A stretch of 37,192 nt of DNA from 2-12-FULL-42-15 sp964196565 (GCA_964196565.1 CAXMUH010000012.1:1-37192); one strand, 5' to 3'; positions 6,470-15,733 are shown, counted from the stretch's first letter. Program-made: numbers and translations. The notes: generated from the sequence alone by a model not told the origin.

Positions 6470-8779
6470 TTAGTATAATATATCCTCTTCACTCAACTGC
6501 TCAGCTGAAACGCCATTCAAAGTAATGGTTTGATTGTTTAAATCCGTCAAATCAATCACGGCATTGCCTTCCAAATCATTATAGATTTGCACATTATCCG
6601 GTGTGGTCCAAAAAGCTTGGAGATCAAGAAAATCCTCGCCGGAATTAAATCCTTCTATTTCAGTATGACTACCCCAATTCCAACCGAAAGCAAAAGCATC
6701 AACTCCGTCTGTAGCATATAAAATTGTACCGTCTTGAGCTTGTTGCGTATTCACATCCGCGGGTGTTGTCGTAGTACCCCCAGTATTCCCACCAGTATCT
6801 TGCGCTTGCGCATCCTCCAGCGCATCTAAATAATTACCACTGACACCCGTTACATTATCCGCGGTTAATGACTCTGCACTTACCCCAGCTAAGGTGATAC
6901 TTTGATTATTCACATCCGTTAAATCAATTACCGCATTACCGGCTGCATCGGTGTAAATCGTGAAATTTTGGTAACTGGTCCAAAAGCCTGAAAGATCCAC
7001 ACTGTCTTGACTGACATCAAAATCTGAAATCACATCATGTGCGCCCCAAGACCAAGTATACGCATGCTCTTCGCCTTCACCTGATGTTGGTGTTGGATCT
7101 GGATCTGGAACAGGATCTGGTTCAGGTTCTGGCGTTGGATCTGGAACTGGATCAGGCACAGGATCCGGTGCAGGCGCCGTTCCCACTGCATTATTATAAT
7201 CACCAGAAACCCCAGTAAAATTCACCGCGGTTAACTCACCTCTTGCAACATTTTCAATGGTAATGGTTTGATTATTTATCGCCGTTAAATCAATAACCGC
7301 ATTGCCATCGGCATTATCATAAATTTCAAAAGCAGAATAATTGGTCCAGAAAGATTGTAAATCAACGGTATTATCACTGACATCAAAATCACTAATCACC
7401 GCATTCGCTCCCCAATTCCAGGTGAATGCATATGCGGTTCCGTCTCCACCTGCTGTTGCAGGAGGTTCACTCGGCGTTGGGTCCACCGGATCCGGGTCAA
7501 CGACTGCCGGAGGCTCAGCTGGGTCCGTAGTTCCGCTGCCTGATGATCCGGTGAAATTCGTTTGGGCAAAATCGAGTGGCGCCTTAATAAAGTTATAGGG
7601 TTTTAATTCAGATAAAGGTACCCCTTCTAAGATCATACGTTGGTTATTACCAACCACTTCAATAACGGCATTACCATTTTCCTCATACAAAGATAAATTA
7701 TTTGAAGCGAACGCATAATTTAAATCAATAATATCATGCGTGGTATTAAAATTTTGAATCACGGTGTCACCACTGTTTGAGCTCCACCCCAGCACATAAT
7801 AACCATTGACAAAATTTGCCGCACTTATATTAGTGACGCCCTCAAACTCAACCGTTTGTCCGTTGGGCAACGTTACAACCGTGCCGCTGCCGGTATTTGT
7901 TAGTGCTAAATCAGCAAAGCTAAGATCTGTAAAACTCTGTAATGACACCACATCATGTGCCACATCAAAATCTGTGATCACATCATGATTACTGGCATTA
8001 TCGGTTAATACAATTTTGTCATCTCCATCACCTGTGGTATATACATTTTCACCCGTTCCTCCATCGAAGGTTTCAGAGTAATCACTTCCCGATAATACAT
8101 CATTACCGGCGGTGCCAAACGGTGATGAGAATTCACCAAATTTATCCATATAAGATAAAATATTGGTGCCGTATTCATCGTGACTGACAACGCCATTTAA
8201 TAATAAATTGGCAACACCGCCCGGGCCTTGTAAATGGGCACTGGCTAAAATACCGGAAATGGTGACTACCGCAACGTGGGTTTCACCACCTTGGGTGTAA
8301 GTAAAACTTTCACCTAGAAAATCATCGAGTGTGTGTCCCGCTTGTGCCAATCGCGTATCGATGACACCCATATTCATCGCAAAAGCTTCGCGAATCGCCA
8401 ACTCTTGCACTTCGCTCATAAAGTCTTCTTTACTATTTACCCCATTTTTACCGGTCCAGGTGCCTTGCCATTCATTGGTGGCTGTTGTTCCATAAAATCC
8501 AGTGGGTGCAGGCGTGTAATAGCCAAGATCAATTAACAGCGGTTCGCCGAATTGATACTTACCTAAAAAGCCTAATGTGTTGTGCACATGATATTGCAAC
8601 TGGGCCAAATCAGCAGGATCGCTGGTGTCCACAGTTTGAGGGTCCACGTTACCACGCGCGGGGTCGAATACCCCAAGGAAATTAAACCAACTATCAGGAT
8701 AATCAGTTTGTAGGGTGTTGATGCCCGACTCGAATGCGCCCAAGCTCGCTAAAAAATCACTAAAATCGCCAGTAGCCAT
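6470..8779 (-). CDS. Secreted RTX-type calcium-binding protein with lysozyme-like N-terminal region
   Basis: 769 residues. No Sec signal, which fits type I secretion. Residues about 1-225 contain AFESGIN, LGFLGKYQFGEPLLIDLGYY, WQGTWTGKNGV and an Ala/Gly-rich AHLQGPGGVANLL, a pattern I associate with lysozyme/transglycosylase-like domains of calcium-binding exoproteins (E17 would be the candidate acid; inference). Next comes an RTX stretch (GTAGNDVLSGSDYSETFDGG, TGDGDDKI), then about four related modules of about 75 residues with W-G, DVISDFDV..D.VDL, GNAVIDL..NNQ.ITL, separated by Pro/Asp-rich linkers. The module ending the protein likely carries the secretion signal. GGAGGG precedes the ATG. 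A degenerate copy of its tail lies at 4999-5070. Confidence 0.75.
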   Translation of the reverse strand: MATGDFSDFLASLGAFESGINTLQTDYPDSWFNFLGVFDPARGNVDPQTVDTSDPADLAQLQYHVHNTLGFLGKYQFGEPLLIDLGYYTPAPTGFYGTTATNEWQGTWTGKNGVNSKEDFMSEVQELAIREAFAMNMGVIDTRLAQAGHTLDDFLGESFTYTQGGETHVAVVTISGILASAHLQGPGGVANLLLNGVVSHDEYGTNILSYMDKFGEFSSPFGTAGNDVLSGSDYSETFDGGTGENVYTTGDGDDKIVLTDNASNHDVITDFDVAHDVVSLQSFTDLSFADLALTNTGSGTVVTLPNGQTVEFEGVTNISAANFVNGYYVLGWSSNSGDTVIQNFNTTHDIIDLNYAFASNNLSLYEENGNAVIEVVGNNQRMILEGVPLSELKPYNFIKAPLDFAQTNFTGSSGSGTTDPAEPPAVVDPDPVDPTPSEPPATAGGDGTAYAFTWNWGANAVISDFDVSDNTVDLQSFWTNYSAFEIYDNADGNAVIDLTAINNQTITIENVARGELTAVNFTGVSGDYNNAVGTAPAPDPVPDPVPDPTPEPEPDPVPDPDPTPTSGEGEEHAYTWSWGAHDVISDFDVSQDSVDLSGFWTSYQNFTIYTDAAGNAVIDLTDVNNQSITLAGVSAESLTADNVTGVSGNYLDALEDAQAQDTGGNTGGTTTTPADVNTQQAQDGTILYATDGVDAFAFGWNWGSHTEIEGFNSGEDFLDLQAFWTTPDNVQIYNDLEGNAVIDLTDLNNQTITLNGVSAEQLSEEDILY

Positions 8780-8896
8780 TTTACCAACCCTCCAGCTATG
8801 CTTTCGAGTTTAACTATAGGTCATAAATTGAACTATTGCATGCTTTAGGGTAAAATAAATATTTTTTTGTTTGGATTCAAAGGGTTGCGAGCCTAG

Positions 8897-9832
8897 CTAT
8901 TTCAATAGAAAATCAAGAAAAGGCATACGCACAAAAAATAAAAACAACACCAAAATAATTAAAAATAACACGTACAAAATAAAACGTGGTTCTTTCTTAA
9001 AAAGGTTCTCGGGATGTTGCGCGGGCGAATTTTCTTTCATACCGATATTCGCATACCAAGTAAATAGTAAAGCGAAAAACGGGAAACTTAGCAATAATTC
9101 AATTCTATATTTTATCAAAAAAATCGCCAAGAAAAATGAGGAACAGACTGCGAAAAAAATCGCTAACAGCAGCAATTTCTTTTCAGAATAATACTTAAAA
9201 GAAGGCCTATATTGACTAACCAGCTTATGATTATCAATATGACGAAGCTCCGCGTAGCGCTTTACTGTCATTAGAAAGGCGCCGCCCATCCAATAACTGA
9301 CGACAATACTGGTTGGCGCCACGCCAACATGCTGGATAATAAACCAACCACAGAGGAAGCGCAGCGGGTTATTGATTGATTCTGAAAGAATATCTAAATA
9401 AGCATAGTCTTTACTGCGTATTGGCGGCACATTATAGATGATCCCCATAACCATAAAGGCGATAATCGTATAGGTAAAATATATATTAACCTGCCATGCC
9501 AGCAAAAAGGCGGCCAGCAGTAAGATAAGATATTGGATAAAGACATAATAGGGATTTAATAGGCCCTTGGCCCCAGCACGTTTGTTTTTCTCAGGGTGCA
9601 ATGCATCGCTGTGGCGATCAAAATATTCATTGATGGTGTAATTTGCTGAAGCGGTCAAACAAACAGAGAGCAACCCCACAATAAGCATCGGGGCAAAGAG
9701 ATACTGATAGTGAGGCGTTAAGATCACCGCACAGAAAAACCCAGGTAATACAAAGAGATTTAGCGGCCAACGATTAATTCGCGCAATTTGCAGGTAATGG
9801 GACCACTTAAAACGACTATACTTCATCTTCAC
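8897..9832 (-). CDS. UbiA-superfamily membrane prenyltransferase (DPPR synthase-like)
   Basis: 311 residues, about eight to nine membrane helices. NYTINEYFDRHSDALHPEKNKR occupies the place of the first Asp-rich motif of UbiA enzymes, and YAYLDILSESINNPLRFLCGW the second. FLMTVKRYAELR resembles the loop of decaprenyl-phosphate phosphoribosyltransferases. That group attaches phosphoribose to a polyprenyl phosphate, the first step to a lipid-linked arabinose or ribose donor. The exact substrate is inference. It is divergent from a GT-C glycosyltransferase gene, which would be a plausible user of such a donor. UbiA (ubiquinone) is the alternative but the HPEK context fits it less. Confidence 0.7.
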   Translation of the reverse strand: MKMKYSRFKWSHYLQIARINRWPLNLFVLPGFFCAVILTPHYQYLFAPMLIVGLLSVCLTASANYTINEYFDRHSDALHPEKNKRAGAKGLLNPYYVFIQYLILLLAAFLLAWQVNIYFTYTIIAFMVMGIIYNVPPIRSKDYAYLDILSESINNPLRFLCGWFIIQHVGVAPTSIVVSYWMGGAFLMTVKRYAELRHIDNHKLVSQYRPSFKYYSEKKLLLLAIFFAVCSSFFLAIFLIKYRIELLLSFPFFALLFTWYANIGMKENSPAQHPENLFKKEPRFILYVLFLIILVLFLFFVRMPFLDFLLK

Positions 9833-9923
9833 TTAGCTCTTTACTCAAAAAATATTCATTTTACACGGCGAATAGATTAAATTATAGTGTTAGTTGTTAA
9901 TAATTCCCTCAATTGGTTGGTTT

Positions 9924-11450
9924 ATGTGCAGTACAGATAATAGGCAAAGTATTGGCTTTTGGTTAGCGCTGGTCGTGTTAAGCGCAATTGCACTCTACAT
10001 GCAATATGTCGTCCCCATAAATCCTGACGTAAGTTGGCTGGCTGAAGCGGCTAATCGTTTCTTACACGGCGGAAGCTATTACCAAAACTTTTTTGAAGCT
10101 AACCCACCGATGATTATCTACTTTTACCTACTGCCAACGTGGGTGTCGAACACCTTTGGTGTGAATCGAACGCTAGCCCTTGATGCTTTTACCTTCCTAA
10201 TCGCATTTTCCATACTTACCTATCTTTATTATCTTTCGCGATTTTACTGGGAAAAAAAATCAACTCGGCAGATTTTTATTTTAATTATGCTAATTGCCAT
10301 CTTAATTTGTCCAGCCAGAGCCTTTAGCCAACGCTCATACTATGCATTAATCCTCATACTGCCCTACATATTCCAAACTGCATTATTAGAAGTAAATCAT
10401 GTTCTAAAAAAACACCACCGGGTGTTAATCGCCATTCTGGCTGGCATTGCAGTATCTTTTAAACCATACTATTTGTTGGCTCCACTATTTATTGAAGCTT
10501 ACCTAATGTGGAAAAAACAGTGCTGGACCCATTGGTTTCGCTTAGAAACAGTTATTATAGCTGCTGTACTGGTTTTATATTTAGCAACCATTCCACTGAT
10601 TGCACCGACTTACTTTTCCCAAGTTTTTCCATTTGCCTCTCATTACTATTTAATTGTAGCTAAACAGCCAACCATACTGATGTTTATGAACTACGCAACG
10701 ATCTTTGTGGCAATGACATTAATCCTGTGGATACTCTATCATCAACAACAAAAAGATCGGCTAACCAATTTATTACTATACATTGGGGCTGCTTTCTTTA
10801 TCTCTTATTATATACAAGGTGAAATATGGTATTATCACCTATATCCGCTCGTTGCCGTTTCAACAATTATTTTACTTTGGTTAATGTATAAAAGCTTAAG
10901 GCAAAGAAAATACCTGTTATTAAGTTATGGTTTACTCACAGCAGCCGTTGGGATCATGCTATTCCTACAAGGTGAAGTATTTTCAACAATTAATGAAGTA
11001 TATGCAAGCCAATCCACGTATCACACACTGATTGAGTACAGCAAAAAACATGCAGCCGGCAAACACGTTTACTGCTTTGATGCGAGCACGTTATGCACCT
11101 CATACTTGATTCAACATGCTGATGTTAAAACATCCTCTCGATTTGCGTCTTTTTGGATGGCACCAGGAATGATTATAAAACAACATCAAAAACTTGATTC
11201 CAAACAACTCCAACAGTTAAAAAATAACGAAAAAGAGTTGCGGCAAATGGTGGTCGAAGATTTTGAAAAGCAGCCACCCAAGCTTGTGATTGTGCTTAAG
11301 ACTCAACACCCCTTCTATTTCGGACCTTATACGATTAATTATTTAAAATTTTTCTCTAAAAACCCAGAATTTAAAAAAATATGGCGCCAATATCAGTACC
11401 AAACTAAAATCGGCTATTTTTCAATTTATCAACGGATGAAAACAAAATGA
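9924..11450 (+). CDS. GT-C fold membrane glycosyltransferase
   Basis: 508 residues from the ATG at 9924. A TTG at 9894 would add ten residues. About 11-12 membrane helices. The first large loop carries NPDVSWLAEAANRFLHGG and FFEANPPMIIYFY, the layout of GT39/ArnT-like polyprenyl-phosphate-dependent transferases, where the Asp in this loop is catalytic. The C-terminal 120 residues are soluble and periplasmic in such proteins. It probably moves a sugar from a polyprenyl phosphate donor to a surface polymer or lipid. Its last bases overlap the next gene by ATGA, so both are translated together. Confidence 0.7.
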   Translation: MCSTDNRQSIGFWLALVVLSAIALYMQYVVPINPDVSWLAEAANRFLHGGSYYQNFFEANPPMIIYFYLLPTWVSNTFGVNRTLALDAFTFLIAFSILTYLYYLSRFYWEKKSTRQIFILIMLIAILICPARAFSQRSYYALILILPYIFQTALLEVNHVLKKHHRVLIAILAGIAVSFKPYYLLAPLFIEAYLMWKKQCWTHWFRLETVIIAAVLVLYLATIPLIAPTYFSQVFPFASHYYLIVAKQPTILMFMNYATIFVAMTLILWILYHQQQKDRLTNLLLYIGAAFFISYYIQGEIWYYHLYPLVAVSTIILLWLMYKSLRQRKYLLLSYGLLTAAVGIMLFLQGEVFSTINEVYASQSTYHTLIEYSKKHAAGKHVYCFDASTLCTSYLIQHADVKTSSRFASFWMAPGMIIKQHQKLDSKQLQQLKNNEKELRQMVVEDFEKQPPKLVIVLKTQHPFYFGPYTINYLKFFSKNPEFKKIWRQYQYQTKIGYFSIYQRMKTK

Positions 11451-12109
11451 AAAAAAACACAGAACTACAGCCGCAACAATTAATGCGGATCAACAAGGAG
11501 ATCTACCAGAACCATGTGAAGCGTGGATCACACACTTGGCTTATTACCGTTTTAAGACCATTATATGGCCCATTCCACAAAATTTATCCTTGGATTGCAA
11601 ACGGTTCAAAACTATTAGATATAGGTTGTGGCACAGGTTCATTTCTTCTTTTAGCCGACCATTTATGTCATTTAAGTCGCGGCATTGGCTATGATACGAA
11701 TAAAAAATCAATCGCACTCGCCAGAAAGGTCGCAAACAATAAATGCATAAAATTCGAAATTGGCACTCTGATCCCCGCGGAGACAATAGCCTCATCCACT
11801 GTCATCACCTTAATTGATCTGATCCACCATATGACATCGCCAGAACAGTCACAATTAATCGACCATCTAAGCCAACATATGTCACCCGGATCAAGGCTTA
11901 TTATTAAAGATCTAGACCCTAAACCTGATTGGCGGGCAGTGGCAAACCGTATTACCGACGCTATATCTACCGGCTCAAAAGTCAATTATATCGCCCTCGA
12001 TGATCTTGCCTTAAAGCTCAAGTCAAAAGGATTTAATATACAATACCAAAAAGCATTGCCTAAGCATGTGTGGAACCACTATCTATTAGTCGCTGATTTA
12101 AGCGAATAG
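11447..12109 (+). CDS. Class I SAM-dependent methyltransferase
   Basis: 220 residues. LLDIGCGTGSFLLLAD (about residues 50-65) is motif I of class I methyltransferases and GIGYDTNKKSIALAR follows as motif II. VITLIDLIHHM and SRLIIKDLDPKPDW fit motifs post II and III. It is translationally coupled to the GT-C gene by a 4-base overlap, so it may modify the same glycan or lipid. The substrate is unknown. Confidence 0.75.
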   Translation: MKKNTELQPQQLMRINKEIYQNHVKRGSHTWLITVLRPLYGPFHKIYPWIANGSKLLDIGCGTGSFLLLADHLCHLSRGIGYDTNKKSIALARKVANNKCIKFEIGTLIPAETIASSTVITLIDLIHHMTSPEQSQLIDHLSQHMSPGSRLIIKDLDPKPDWRAVANRITDAISTGSKVNYIALDDLALKLKSKGFNIQYQKALPKHVWNHYLLVADLSE

Positions 12110-12190
12110 ATAAACGTCATTCAGTTTTAGACTATTTTCTGATTAAAAGCCCCTGAGTAAACCTACCCAAGTATCTGAAATTAAAGCCTA

Positions 12191-12223
12191 TTTAATATTT
12201 CCTTAAGATTTGTAGTGTAAATT
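12191..12223 (+). promoter_or_regulatory. PmrA-type box and -10 for the 12276 gene
   Basis: TTTAATatttcCTTAAG (12191-12207) is a perfect YTTAAK-N5-YTTAAK direct repeat. Ten bases later stands TAAATT (12218-12223), a weak -10. A further CTTAAG is at 12238-12243. This is the spacing seen at the other boxes of this window. Confidence 0.6.
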
Positions 12224-12275
12224 CTTACTGCGATTCACTTAAGATTTAACAATACATATACAAGAGGTTTATATT

Positions 12276-12755
12276 ATGTACAAAAAAACAATTTTGGCTT
12301 TAGCCATTTCTTTAGCTGCTACTTCAGCTTTTGCACTACCAAATGGTGAAGCAACATCGACATCACCAGCTAGAGTCTGGCTGCACGTAACCAATGGTGT
12401 AGATTATTACGCCGACATGAAAAGCAGCCCAACAATAACAGTCTCCTTGTTCGCCACAGCAACTGCTGCGACAGAGTGCTTTAACTTTACTGTCGGTAGA
12501 GGGCCTGGTGGGCAAGCAGGGTTTAATAACGCTAACTTTTGGGGAACTGACGGAAAATGCAAGACATTGGATCATGTGGTCGTGAAAGCGAGCGGTACCG
12601 ATTTTACAACGCCTGTTACCAGCAAGACTATTCCATATCACGCTGGGGACTATATTGAAGTGATCGATGTTTCTGCAGCCACACAGCCCACCACAAGCAA
12701 CGGTGTAGTTACACCAGGTACAATGAGTATTTTCACTCAAGATCAAGTATCTTAA
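12276..12755 (+). CDS. Small exported protein of unknown function
   Basis: 159 residues. MYKKTILALAISLAATSAFA-LP is a textbook Sec signal peptide with cleavage after residue 20. The mature protein is beta-rich and Thr/Ser-rich, with two Cys (ATECFNF and DGKCKTL) that could form one disulfide. I recognise no family. AGAGG lies 9 bases before the ATG. The promoter carries a perfect PmrA-type box, so it probably belongs to the same regulon as the effector candidates, although a Sec signal points to export through the Sec/type II route rather than type IV. Confidence 0.7.
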   Translation: MYKKTILALAISLAATSAFALPNGEATSTSPARVWLHVTNGVDYYADMKSSPTITVSLFATATAATECFNFTVGRGPGGQAGFNNANFWGTDGKCKTLDHVVVKASGTDFTTPVTSKTIPYHAGDYIEVIDVSAATQPTTSNGVVTPGTMSIFTQDQVS

Positions 12756-12756
12756 A

Positions 12757-12793
12757 TCGTAGCCCGGACAAAATTTCAATTTTGGCCGGGAAC
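12757..12793. repeat. REP element (family A) after the exported protein gene
   Basis: gtagcccggacaaaatt ... ttttggccggg forms an imperfect hairpin just after the stop codon of the 12276 gene. It has the same arms as the REP units around the transposase at 19048, in opposite orientation, and may serve as its transcript end. Confidence 0.7.
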
Positions 12794-12846
12794 CCTGCGC
12801 AACATGACTTAATACTCAACGTAGGTTAGTTTTAGGCACCAAGCCC

Positions 12847-12990
12847 GTCACCCCGGGTCATAAGTAACCCGGGGTCCAGTGCAAAACCCGCTGGATCCCG
12901 GATATTTTCTTATTATATTTCCTGGATCCCGGATATTTTCTGCGAAAATTCCGGGACGACGGTGTCGAATTCCGGGACGACGGCGCCAAA
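12847..12990. repeat. Family B-like palindromes and short direct repeats
   Basis: A hairpin at 12847-12879 (stem ACCCCGGGT / ACCCGGGGT). Two copies of a 20-base direct repeat starting ctggatcccgg at 12891 and 12922, and two copies of attccgggacgacgg just after. It fills the gap between two convergent genes. No gene is present. Confidence 0.75.
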
Positions 12991-13030
12991 AGACCTAAGG
13001 GCCGCCTGCGTTGGGTATATCCACTTTTGA

Positions 13031-14062
13031 TTAAATAAACGCGGTTAATAACCACTTCTCTAACTCATCCACTTCACCTGTTAACAACGGAAATTTTATT
13101 CGAACATCGTGTAGGGTTTTTGAAATCACCGCGGGGTGATATTTAAGACCAATTAAACACGCTTGAATTTCATCAATCAAATCCGGATAAAGTGAATCCG
13201 AATACACTCTGGCATCTGCAATAACGCCACCATTTACTTCAAGTTGCACATCCACTGTTGCCCAAGATAATCGTTCTTGAAAGCGATGGGTAAAATGCAT
13301 GGTTTGTCCATATAACCAATCCCACTGTTGCATTTTTTGATAATACGGATTGAAATCTTTCAGGTTTTTTATATTTTCTACTTCTATATATTCAACTTCT
13401 GATTCATCAATTGTCAGCGAATGAAAATTTCTAAACTCGTCAACGATGGCGTCAGTTAAATCATCGTGCGAAATCGCGTGATTTAATTCGGTTAAATTAG
13501 TGACCCGCGAGCGTACCGATTTTACCCCTTTGGCCACCATTTTCTTTTTATTTGGATTTAAATAATCTTGTAATTTAACTAAATCGGCTTGAATTAATAA
13601 TGTACCATGATGAAATGCACGATCTGGTTTTTCTTTAAATGCGCTGCCGGAGATTTTACGTTCAACGCCATTGGCATCTTTTACCACGATATCATTGCGA
13701 CCCGATATTTCTGCATTGATATTAAATTTTTTCAATGCATTAATAATAATATCAAAGTTATCACGGCGACGATAATTCGGTTGTTTTGATAAAAACGTAA
13801 AATTGGTATTGCCAAGATCATGAAACACCGCACCGCCTCCACTTTGGCGTCGCGCTAAATGAATATTGTCTTGCTGCATTTTATCGAGATGACATTCCAA
13901 CCAAGGATTTTGCGAACGTCCAATCACCACGGTTTCACGATTGCGCCACAAAAACAGGATATGATCATAATCGCCCATCTCTTGAAAGATCCAATCTTCC
14001 ATGGCCAAATTAAACCATGGATCAAAGCTCTGCGAGAGTAGAATTTTTACGTTTGCGCTCAT
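13031..14062 (-). CDS. lplA: Lipoate-protein ligase A
   Basis: 343 residues. LARRQSGGGAVFHDLGN is the lipoate/ATP-binding signature, followed by GRNDIVV and KISGSAFKEK..FHHGTLLI, all diagnostic for LplA. A C-terminal accessory domain of about 100 residues is present, as in full-length enzymes. It activates free lipoate with ATP and transfers it to the lipoyl lysine of E2 subunits and GcvH, thus scavenging lipoate. The target E2, AceF with two lipoyl domains, is encoded at 33569-35185. It converges with the 12276 gene. Confidence 0.93.
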   Translation of the reverse strand: MSANVKILLSQSFDPWFNLAMEDWIFQEMGDYDHILFLWRNRETVVIGRSQNPWLECHLDKMQQDNIHLARRQSGGGAVFHDLGNTNFTFLSKQPNYRRRDNFDIIINALKKFNINAEISGRNDIVVKDANGVERKISGSAFKEKPDRAFHHGTLLIQADLVKLQDYLNPNKKKMVAKGVKSVRSRVTNLTELNHAISHDDLTDAIVDEFRNFHSLTIDESEVEYIEVENIKNLKDFNPYYQKMQQWDWLYGQTMHFTHRFQERLSWATVDVQLEVNGGVIADARVYSDSLYPDLIDEIQACLIGLKYHPAVISKTLHDVRIKFPLLTGEVDELEKWLLTAFI

Positions 14063-14138
14063 ACATTAAGTAACCATTAATGATCCAGATCGAATTATCG
14101 CATGAGCTAAGCCTTTCGGCAACTGTAGATTCTTTATA

Positions 14139-14984
14139 CTAATCTTTGGGCGAGGACTTAATCTCGGGCACCGGCACCACCACCTCACCGGCTTGATTTA
14201 TAACACCTAAATCCAGCTTTTCTGGCATCCAGGCGTGGCCATATACCAGCTCCAGTGTTGCCGTCACCTTGCCATCACTCTCTGCTGGATAATCCTCCAG
14301 CAGCGCTTGGCGGCGCTTTCGACCTCCCAGGCCACGCGCGCGATCAGATCTTGCATTGGTCACACCAGTCGCATTTAGCTCTGCAGCCAAGCTTTTGACC
14401 GAATCATAGCGCAAGGTCAAATATTCCATATCCATCACCGGATCTAAAAATTTTGCCAGAACCAAAGCATCGCCAATATCATGCATATCGATAAAGTCAT
14501 GCACATCACTGAGTGCACGTAACTCTTTTAAAGTATCCGGTCCAGCACTGGTAAACAGCAATAAACCGTTTGGCGTTAATAGCCGATAAAACTCTTGTAG
14601 CATAACATGAATGTCATTCGTCCACGCCAAAGCTAAGTTTGAAAAAATTAAATCGAAACTTCGTGATTGAAATGGTAGCGCTTCATAATCCGCACACACT
14701 AGATTTTTATACTTTAAAAATAGGGGTTTTGGCGTCTGACGCAACATGGATTCACTTAAATCACAACCAATCACACGCGCTTTTTTATAACGTTGGCGCA
14801 AAAGCCGAGTGCTGTAACCAGTCCGCGCGCCGCAATTCAAAATCCGCAGCGGATTAATTTTCATTAAATCTAAACGCGACAACAAACGATCGGCAATTTC
14901 GCGCTCAACCACTGCCGCTCGATTATAGGATTTAGCCGCTCGATTAGAGTGTGCTCGCAGAGTCTTTTTTGAGAATTGATTCAC
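14139..14984 (-). CDS. bioC: Malonyl-ACP O-methyltransferase (biotin synthesis)
   Basis: 281 residues. N-terminal FSKKTLRAHSNRAAKSYNRAAVVEREIADRLLSRL is typical of BioC. The SAM site reads ILNCGARTGYSTRLL, so the usual acidic residue of motif I is replaced (N-C-G-A-R-T-G), while CDLSESML, FDLIFSNLALAWTND and LLLFTSAGPDTLKELR are conserved. BioC methylates malonyl-ACP to start pimelate synthesis for biotin. It is divergent from comF, a common arrangement in this bacterial group. The altered motif I may simply be a lineage variant. Confidence 0.85.
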   Translation of the reverse strand: MNQFSKKTLRAHSNRAAKSYNRAAVVEREIADRLLSRLDLMKINPLRILNCGARTGYSTRLLRQRYKKARVIGCDLSESMLRQTPKPLFLKYKNLVCADYEALPFQSRSFDLIFSNLALAWTNDIHVMLQEFYRLLTPNGLLLFTSAGPDTLKELRALSDVHDFIDMHDIGDALVLAKFLDPVMDMEYLTLRYDSVKSLAAELNATGVTNARSDRARGLGGRKRRQALLEDYPAESDGKVTATLELVYGHAWMPEKLDLGVINQAGEVVVPVPEIKSSPKD

Positions 14985-15028
14985 TATTACGTATACCGAG
15001 TAAGTTTAAAACCAGTTAAGCTGCCCCT

Positions 15029-15733
15029 ATGATACCGAGCATAACCCATTGGCTCCAGCGACTTTTGCCAAATTATTGTTTATTGTGCAAAGAGCCAACC
15101 CAATCAAAGCTGGCACTGTGTACGCACTGCATTAAAGCACTGCCCTGGCGGACTGAGAGCTATTGCCAGCGCTGTGGCTTGGCTTTGCCAGAGCCCAATA
15201 TCTGTGGTCGGTGTTTAAAAGATCCGCCAAGTTTCGATCGAGTCATAGCAGCATTTGATTACAGCGCCCCAATCGATCAGTTTGTATTTAGCCTTAAATT
15301 TAGCCATAAGCTAATTTACGCATATATTCTAGGCACATTGCAGCTTAAATATATTCTAGACACAAAGCATCCACTACCAGAAGCACTGATTCCAGTTCCA
15401 CTACACCCAAAACGCTTGCGCGAACGTGGCTTTAACCAAGCCGGCGAAATCGCCAAAATCGTGGCAAAGAAACTGAAACTCCCTTGCCTTAACCATAATT
15501 TGATCCGTAAAAAAGCAACCAAAGCACAAGCGCAGTTAAAAGCCAAAGCCCGTCGCGCTAATGTGAAAAATGCATTTGAAATCAATAAACCCATCCCCTA
15601 CTCGCATATCGCGATTGTGGATGATGTTATCACCACCGGCGCCACCGTACGCCAAATATGTCTAACCTTAAAACAATCCGGGGTTAAAACCATCGATGTC
15701 TGGTGTGCAGCTCGCGCCAATTGGCACCATTAA
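15029..15733 (+). CDS. comF: ComF family phosphoribosyltransferase-like protein
   Basis: 234 residues. The N-terminal zinc-ribbon region has CLLC, CTHC, CQRCG and CGRC pairs. The C-terminal half is a PRTase domain with the PRPP loop IAIVDDVITTGATV and the conserved PVPLHPKRLRERGFNQAGEIA. ComF proteins assist DNA uptake in competent bacteria, probably in the cytoplasm where single-stranded DNA enters. It starts 44 bases from the divergent bioC. Confidence 0.92.
   Translation: MIPSITHWLQRLLPNYCLLCKEPTQSKLALCTHCIKALPWRTESYCQRCGLALPEPNICGRCLKDPPSFDRVIAAFDYSAPIDQFVFSLKFSHKLIYAYILGTLQLKYILDTKHPLPEALIPVPLHPKRLRERGFNQAGEIAKIVAKKLKLPCLNHNLIRKKATKAQAQLKAKARRANVKNAFEINKPIPYSHIAIVDDVITTGATVRQICLTLKQSGVKTIDVWCAARANWHH

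Noticed and set aside
8871..9191. A 106-codon Lys/Asn-rich frame opposite the prenyltransferase gene
   Set aside because: It is antisense to a well supported membrane protein and has no protein-like pattern.
14064..14080. An ATTAAT-N5-CTTAAT repeat on the minus strand just before lplA
   Set aside because: It ends only about two bases before the start codon, with no room for a -10, and it has one mismatch. It is not placed like the other boxes.
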